This document shows, piece after piece, positions 18,764 through 23,089 of a DNA stretch of 23,089 nt. This DNA is from Lingula anatina. Taxonomy: Eukaryota; Brachiopoda; Lingulata; Lingulida; Lingulidae. The notes below the pieces were generated by a model. It was not told where the DNA came from. It searched no databases and saw only the letters and a list, made by a program, of their open reading frames with translations. Positions within the stretch are counted from its first letter, which is position 1. Each line of letters opens with the position of its first letter. The translations under genes were made by a program, and so were the position numbers. The stretch lies in the NCBI RefSeq assembly GCF_001039355.2, contig NW_019775724.1, positions 297,404 through 320,492 of the forward strand, written 5' to 3'.

Positions 18764-21015
18764 GATGAAAGGAAATTTAGAAAAAAAGTTCTATTACTAT
18801 TATAATTATATGCAGACACTAATAGTAATATATATTCTGAGCGCTCTGTCTGCCGTGACTGTCGCTGTCCAACACATGAAATTCGCCCCAAAACTGCCAA
18901 ACCATAGTTTTGTTTTACTTTAAAATCTACTCAGTTGCTTAGTTTGGTAAAGAGGCCGGTTGCTTTTGAAAATCAGCATGATAGGTTTACATTTACGGTG
19001 ATAATTCTTTTTTTTTTTTTTTTGAAATCCTGTAGTGCATTTTGTAAGAGGATAAGTGATTACGCTATTATGTAACAGTGCATCAATATTGGCCAAAACA
19101 TTATTTTGTGCACTTTTTTCTGCAGAATGTCTGGATATTTCACAGCTTTGCTGCCTTGTTTCTTGGTGTCTGTATATTTGCAAGCTTTGTCTAGTTTTTA
19201 ATTGAAATGTTGGAATAGAAGTTACAGTAAAATGACTGGATATTAGGTAAGATTTTTCAAAATATTTACCAGATTACACATAATAATGATAATCTTAAAA
19301 ACTTCAAGTCTAAGATTTCATTCTAGATTTTTATCATGTCTGTTAAAAAGTTTTGAAGTGCAAAACTTGTGTGCAAAAAAGTGGAGGTTATGTCAATATA
19401 GCATTTTAATATAATCGTCCACCCTTCAACTATTATAGTAGTACTTAATTTACAACATATTGATTACTCATTATATATATCCACAAACTGGTTTGGAAAG
19501 CTTACAAATTTAAGTAAATATTGCAATTTTCATGTAACTTTTGAAGTTTTATGAGGGTGCCTGCCAAATGTGGGTCGAGCAATATTTAACTCAAAAATTA
19601 GCTTTTAAGCTACAATAATCATAGAAGGTAGCCATTTTGATGGAGCATTGTGTTGTTTTTGTTGTTGCACATATTGACTGAATCGTTTGGGAACCAACCG
19701 TGTGCTACAGTGATTGTGTAAAAAATATTATTACTTACAACGTGTAACAGTGATTTCTGTATTTTTTATCTACAAATTACAGTACATTCAGTGAATGGGA
19801 CTCTATACCAAACAGTTTGTCACCTCATGTTTGTAAAAGTTGCACACTGTTGGGAAATTTAAGAATGAAAAGAAAAGTTTTATTCAAGTTTCTTTTACTT
19901 CATATTGTATCAACTGAATATTTAACATGGACATATTACCAATGAAAGACAGTTTCAAAGTCAGCCATATGAATGTAATAACTTGCATTAATATATTATC
20001 AATAATTTCACTGTAATAAATCTAGGAAAGTTGACAACTTTTTTCCATGCTGTCTATGACCAACCTCTTCCTAGGGCATGAACACAGAGGGCCATGGAAT
20101 AAATACTACAACAGCATGCTTATAAGCCATCACAATGTTCCAATAGTATTCAATGAATATAAGATAAAGTACACAAAGGAGTAGGGCTTATAATTGTAGA
20201 TTAAATACATCTCCACATAGAAATGTTACAAAATGCTGGTTATCAAGTACAGTTTCTTCAAAATTGCAGAAAACATTCTACTTTTTCATTTTATACTTTT
20301 TGCACTTAAACAACAAGCTTTATTTTGCAAAACTGGTTATAAATTATGAATATACATTCATCTGGATAAAAATGGCTCCTTTATCAAATCTACCATTCCA
20401 CTGTTCTGCATTCATGGGTGCAAGCATTTGACACTGTGACAGTAACTCCACTTTTCAATAACCAGTTGTTCAATTTTTCCATTCAGCTGATAAAATAAAT
20501 TTACATAAAGAAGCATGACAATATAATCTGTAAAGCAACAAAATTCCAATGAGAGGCATTAGACTCTTCATCAAAATTTTACAGAAATATTTCCACAGGT
20601 AAAGCACTAAAATGTAAAATTCTTTTAAATAATTCAAACGTGCATTTAAAAAAAATTACAATTAAAATTGATACCTCTTCAGGTGTCAGAAAAATTCACT
20701 GATAAAATAAAAAAACTGAGGATGAAAATACTGATGAACTAGAAGATACCAACTTCTCTCCACAGTCAACAAGATACATCAACTCTCATAACAATACACT
20801 GGACATGTCTTCTAAACAATCAGAACGGTTGCCTAGGCTGGAAAGTATGTATGTACTGCCTCAGTCCTGCAGAAACAAAAACTTGACTAAAACATTCTGA
20901 GATTTGGTATACTTTCCCAAATTATCTTTCAACTGTTAAGGGAATTGCTATTTCCATATCTCTCTTGTTCAGTGAAATAAAAGAACATGTCATCTCATTG
21001 GAAGCTGTGGATCTT
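18764..21015. other. Intergenic region and probable DIS3L2-like 3' UTR
   Basis: AT-rich sequence between the two converging genes, including a 16-base T run at 19008-19023. No coding exon recognised. Its right part probably is the 3' UTR of the minus-strand gene; minus-strand AATAAA hexamers occur at 20319-20324 and 19879-19884. Confidence 0.5.
20319..20324 (-). terminator. Candidate polyadenylation signal AATAAA for the DIS3L2-like gene
   Basis: TTTATT on the plus strand reads AATAAA on the minus strand, about 690 bases after the stop at 21016. A second one at 19879-19884 is an alternative. Neither is proven. Confidence 0.25.
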
Positions 21016-21048
21016 CTAAATGGTCTCCACTGGTCGCTGTACTGTGGC
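21016..21048 (-). CDS. DIS3L2: DIS3L2-like last coding exon
   Basis: The acceptor is TATTCTTTTCACAG. Ten codons, [10 protein letters not shown], then TAG. With the preceding Ser it gives SATVQRP, matching the S-A-I-L-K-R-P of human DIS3L2, which supports this tiny exon and its phase 0 junction. Confidence 0.8.
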   Translation of the reverse strand, partial: ATVQRPVETI

Positions 21049-22567
21049 CTGTGAAAAGAATACCACAATATAGTCACAGAATGCTCGGCCACTCAATTGG
21101 CTTGTACTGGTAACATTGAATCTACTTTATCTTAAGAACAGTAACATTAATTGCAAACTTTAAACATAATCATGGTTGCCGTAATTATACTTTCATTTGC
21201 ATTGGGTGTACAAGAAGAGACCTATTTTACCAATGTGACAAGTATCTCAAACAGTGCAGTGCAAGTTGTACTATACTTCAGGAATTTCTAACCAAAATTC
21301 CTGTACATTACTCCCTCCCAAAGGATTTAGAATTACATAGTATCTTAAGTCTAAAATCTGAGTGGCCATACACCCACCACACAGAGTTAAATATATATTA
21401 TAATTATAACTGATTCTTCCTACACCCACCACACAGAGTAAAATATATATTATAATTATAACTGATTCTTCCAACCAGCTTTCTGAATGAAGTCCCCCAT
21501 CCCCCTCCTCAAGAGTTAGGAGTTATGATAAACTCTCACCCTTTCTTGATGAGCCCCCCTCCCCCCCTCTCCCATTTCAAAGGGCCATGCACCCATCCAT
21601 GGTTTAAGATAATAACATACTTTCTGATTGACATCTACCCCCCTTTAGATTTCGGATGAGCCCCCCACCCCTCACCTACTTCAACTGTTTTCACTGAATC
21701 TTAAAAAATGTTCAAATGGTTAACCCAGTGGGCCTTATGTCTGTGCATAAAATGCATCTTTACACAAAAATATTACTGAAACAATAAATGAAGGCAAAAA
21801 TCAAAGGTTTCAGATAATAATTGATACTTCCAACACACTTTTTGATTGACATCTACCCCCCTTTTAGGTTAAGAAACTATATTATACTTATAATCATCAT
21901 TCCAGATGACCCCCCCCCCCTTTCCCATGGACTAGTTAACAATTACTTACACTCCACTTCAGAGGCTGGTCATCAGCTTTAAGAATACACTGGACATGAG
22001 TGAAGATGGTCACTTTCTGGGTGACCTCCCTGTGGTGGTCATTATCTGGTGCCCACACCAGGGTCAGCTCAGGACATTTACGGACCTTCTGGTAGGAGAA
22101 ACTGCTCAGGGGAAGTTTCTGGAAACACGAAGCAATGGTCTTTATCATATAAAAAGATGTACACTATTGAAAAACAGCAATGAAACTGTTCAAAAGAAGA
22201 ATTACATTACAATTATATATATATAATTTAAAGTGACTGAAAAAGTAAGTGAAGGAAAGCACATTGACCAAGGGCAGATCGAGAGACAATTTCTGAGTCT
22301 TCCAAATTATCTTTGATCCATCCTCCATTTTTGATCATCTTCTGAAAGAAAAAATTAGATCACCATCAATGTTAACTTGAAAAATTATGACTATCTACCA
22401 GAATACACCTTCCATCTTCCCCTACAGACAAGCATAGATAAAGTGTACACTTTGGTACTTACATCACAGTACACTCTCTTCACCACTCCCAGCTTTAGCA
22501 CCAAAACGTCAAAACCCTTGTCCAGGACCCCCATCACCATCCCTTGTTCCTCAAGTGGACCACATTC
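21016..22567 (-). CDS. DIS3L2: DIS3L2-like 3'-5' exoribonuclease, C-terminal part (last three coding exons)
   Basis: Gene-level entry. Minus-strand exons 22567-22463, 22118-21951 and 21048-21016 join in phase 0 with consensus splice sites and encode the last 101 residues. These align well with the C-terminus of vertebrate DIS3L2: [20 protein letters not shown], then VVKRVYCD, then CPELTLVW, then SATVQRP before the stop. DIS3L2 is a cytoplasmic RNase II-family enzyme that degrades uridylated RNAs such as pre-let-7. This part is the C-terminal S1/OB-fold region; the catalytic RNB domain is encoded beyond the right edge. It ends sooner after the S-A-x-x-x-R-P motif than human DIS3L2, which has an acidic tail. 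Confidence 0.85.
21049..21950 (-). other. Last intron of the DIS3L2-like gene, filled with C-rich and tandem repeats
   Basis: 902 bp. Contains a 52-bp tandem duplication (21369-21472) and three related C-rich blocks near 21490, 21640 and 21855. Two of these share GATTGACATCTACCCCCCTTT (21 bases, split here as GATTGACATCTACC and CCCCTTT). No exon signals. Confidence 0.6.
21369..21472 (+). repeat. 52-bp tandem duplication
   Basis: Units 21369-21420 and 21421-21472 begin TACACCCACCACACAGAGT and differ at one base. The near identity implies a recent duplication. Confidence 0.9.
21951..22118 (-). CDS. DIS3L2: DIS3L2-like penultimate exon
   Basis: The acceptor is CGTGTTTCCAG and the donor is TGGAGT/GTAAGT; phase 0 at both ends; 56 codons. 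[20 protein letters not shown] is followed by [20 protein letters not shown]. The K-x-P-E-L-T-L-V-W and V-T-I-F strands are hallmarks of the DIS3L2 C-terminus. Joining directly to the previous exon gives R-V-Y-C-D-K-L-P-L, as expected. Confidence 0.88.
22463..22567 (-). CDS. DIS3L2: DIS3L2-like antepenultimate segment, first visible exon
   Basis: The acceptor on the minus strand is TAGTTTTTTCCAG and the donor is TGTGAT/GTAAGT; phase 0 at both ends; 35 codons. The sequence [20 protein letters not shown] continues to [15 protein letters not shown]. It corresponds to the start of the C-terminal S1 fold in DIS3L2 (G-P-L-E...M-V-M-G-V-L...F-D-V-L-V-L). Confidence 0.85.
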
Positions 22568-22790
22568 CTGGAAAAAACTAGAGGATCAGAGAGGCGATAC
22601 CGCCTCCGAATATTGTACCACCAGCTGGAGCAAGCGCATTCGTATAGACCCCCCACATATACAAAATAAGGAACACAGCCACCAGTCTTGTGCTTGACAA
22701 GCTGTAAAAATGCAATCAACAAGAATTTTCAAAATATGCAAAAAATATATATATAACTAAAAATGGTACAATCAAAGTTAAGTTCATTGT
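22568..22790 (-). other. DIS3L2-like intron sequence
   Basis: No DIS3L2-like exon is found upstream of 22567 in the window. A short AT alternation lies near 22746-22754, and GAGGCGATACCGCCTC near 22591 is a small palindrome. Confidence 0.5.
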
Positions 22791-22793
22791 AAG

Positions 22794-23089
22794 GTAGGTC
22801 AAAGGTCAATTCCAAGGTCACAGTTAATTGCCAGTATATGACTTCCTATTCAAGTTCAATAGTAACTATGGGCCTATCTCTGCCAGGTTTGGAGTTAAAA
22901 GAGAAAGAAATTAGCAGAGTTCAGTTCATGATAATAAGTAGGTCAAAGGTCAATTTCAAGGTCACACTTAGATTGCCAGTATATGACTTCCTATTCACGT
23001 TCAATAGTAACTATGGACCTATCTCTGCCAGTTTTGGAGATAAAGGGGAAGCAAAATATGCAAAGTTCAGTTCATGGTGAAAAGTAGGT
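22794..23089 (+). repeat. About 145-bp tandem repeat with AGGTCA motifs (runs off the right edge)
   Basis: Unit starts (GTAGGTCAAAGGTCAATT) lie at 22794 and 22938, and a third begins at about 23084 at the edge, giving a period of 144-146 bp. Both complete units also share TTGCCAGTATATGACTTCC and CAATAGTAACTATGG. Each unit starts with AGGTCA-A-AGGTCA plus a third AGGTCA about 12 bases on. The array lies in a DIS3L2-like intron; the open frames through it are accidental. Confidence 0.85.

Noticed and set aside
22262-22335. Extra DIS3L2-like minus-strand exon after a good TTTCTTTCAG acceptor
   Set aside because: Its donor is weak, its length (about 73 nt) would break the phase 0 junction, and the flanking exons join directly to give the expected DIS3L2 sequence.
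1-23089. CRISPR arrays, operons, rRNA or tRNA genes
   Set aside because: None seen. Regular repeats present are microsatellites or tandem intronic repeats, and the window is eukaryotic.

Overview
The window is animal (metazoan) nuclear DNA. It is AT-rich and split by introns with GT-AG borders, and it is heavy in microsatellites and small inverted-repeat transposons. No bacterial operon signals are visible. The gene content and repeat style suggest a marine invertebrate, but the sequence alone does not fix the phylum.

The plus strand carries the 3' two-thirds or more of one large gene, with exons from about 5042 to 17081 and probable small linker exons further upstream. Joined across good splice sites, the exons encode a Ras-of-complex (Roc) GTPase domain, a COR domain, a short linker, a DZIP3-type HEPN domain with an intact R-x4-H ribonuclease-type motif, and a C-terminal membrane anchor. 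From 5042 the frame stays open for 975 codons plus a stop if all listed exons are used. Most introns are phase 1, so the linker exons are symmetric cassettes. One 156-nt exon is tandemly duplicated inside the Roc domain, between the P-loop and the DxxGQ motif. The start of the protein lies outside the window or in the poorly resolved first 5 kb.

The minus strand carries the last three coding exons of a DIS3L2-like 3'-5' exoribonuclease (22567 down to 21016). It converges on the first gene, with about 3.9 kb between the two stop codons. That space holds several non-autonomous DNA transposons and probably the DIS3L2 3' UTR.

Repeats explain much of the rest. Positions 1-345, 1774-1990 and 4447-4905 are three copies of one segment. 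Positions 535-761 form a foldback element. A 300-bp family lies in inverted orientation at 7303-7603, 9640-9789 and 12365-12510. A transposon at 17067-17303 supplies the stop codon of the Roc-COR-HEPN gene. A PIF/Harbinger-like element lies at 17862-18760. A roughly 145-bp tandem repeat carrying perfect DR1 motifs begins at about 22794 and runs off the right edge. The long intron 6809-12875 holds only repeats and possible relics (LINE-like and ankyrin-like).

The most interesting content is a switch-type GTPase fused to a predicted RNase and a membrane tail, in a gene still being reshaped by exon duplication and transposon insertion. This architecture resembles innate-immune receptors, but its function is inferred, not shown.
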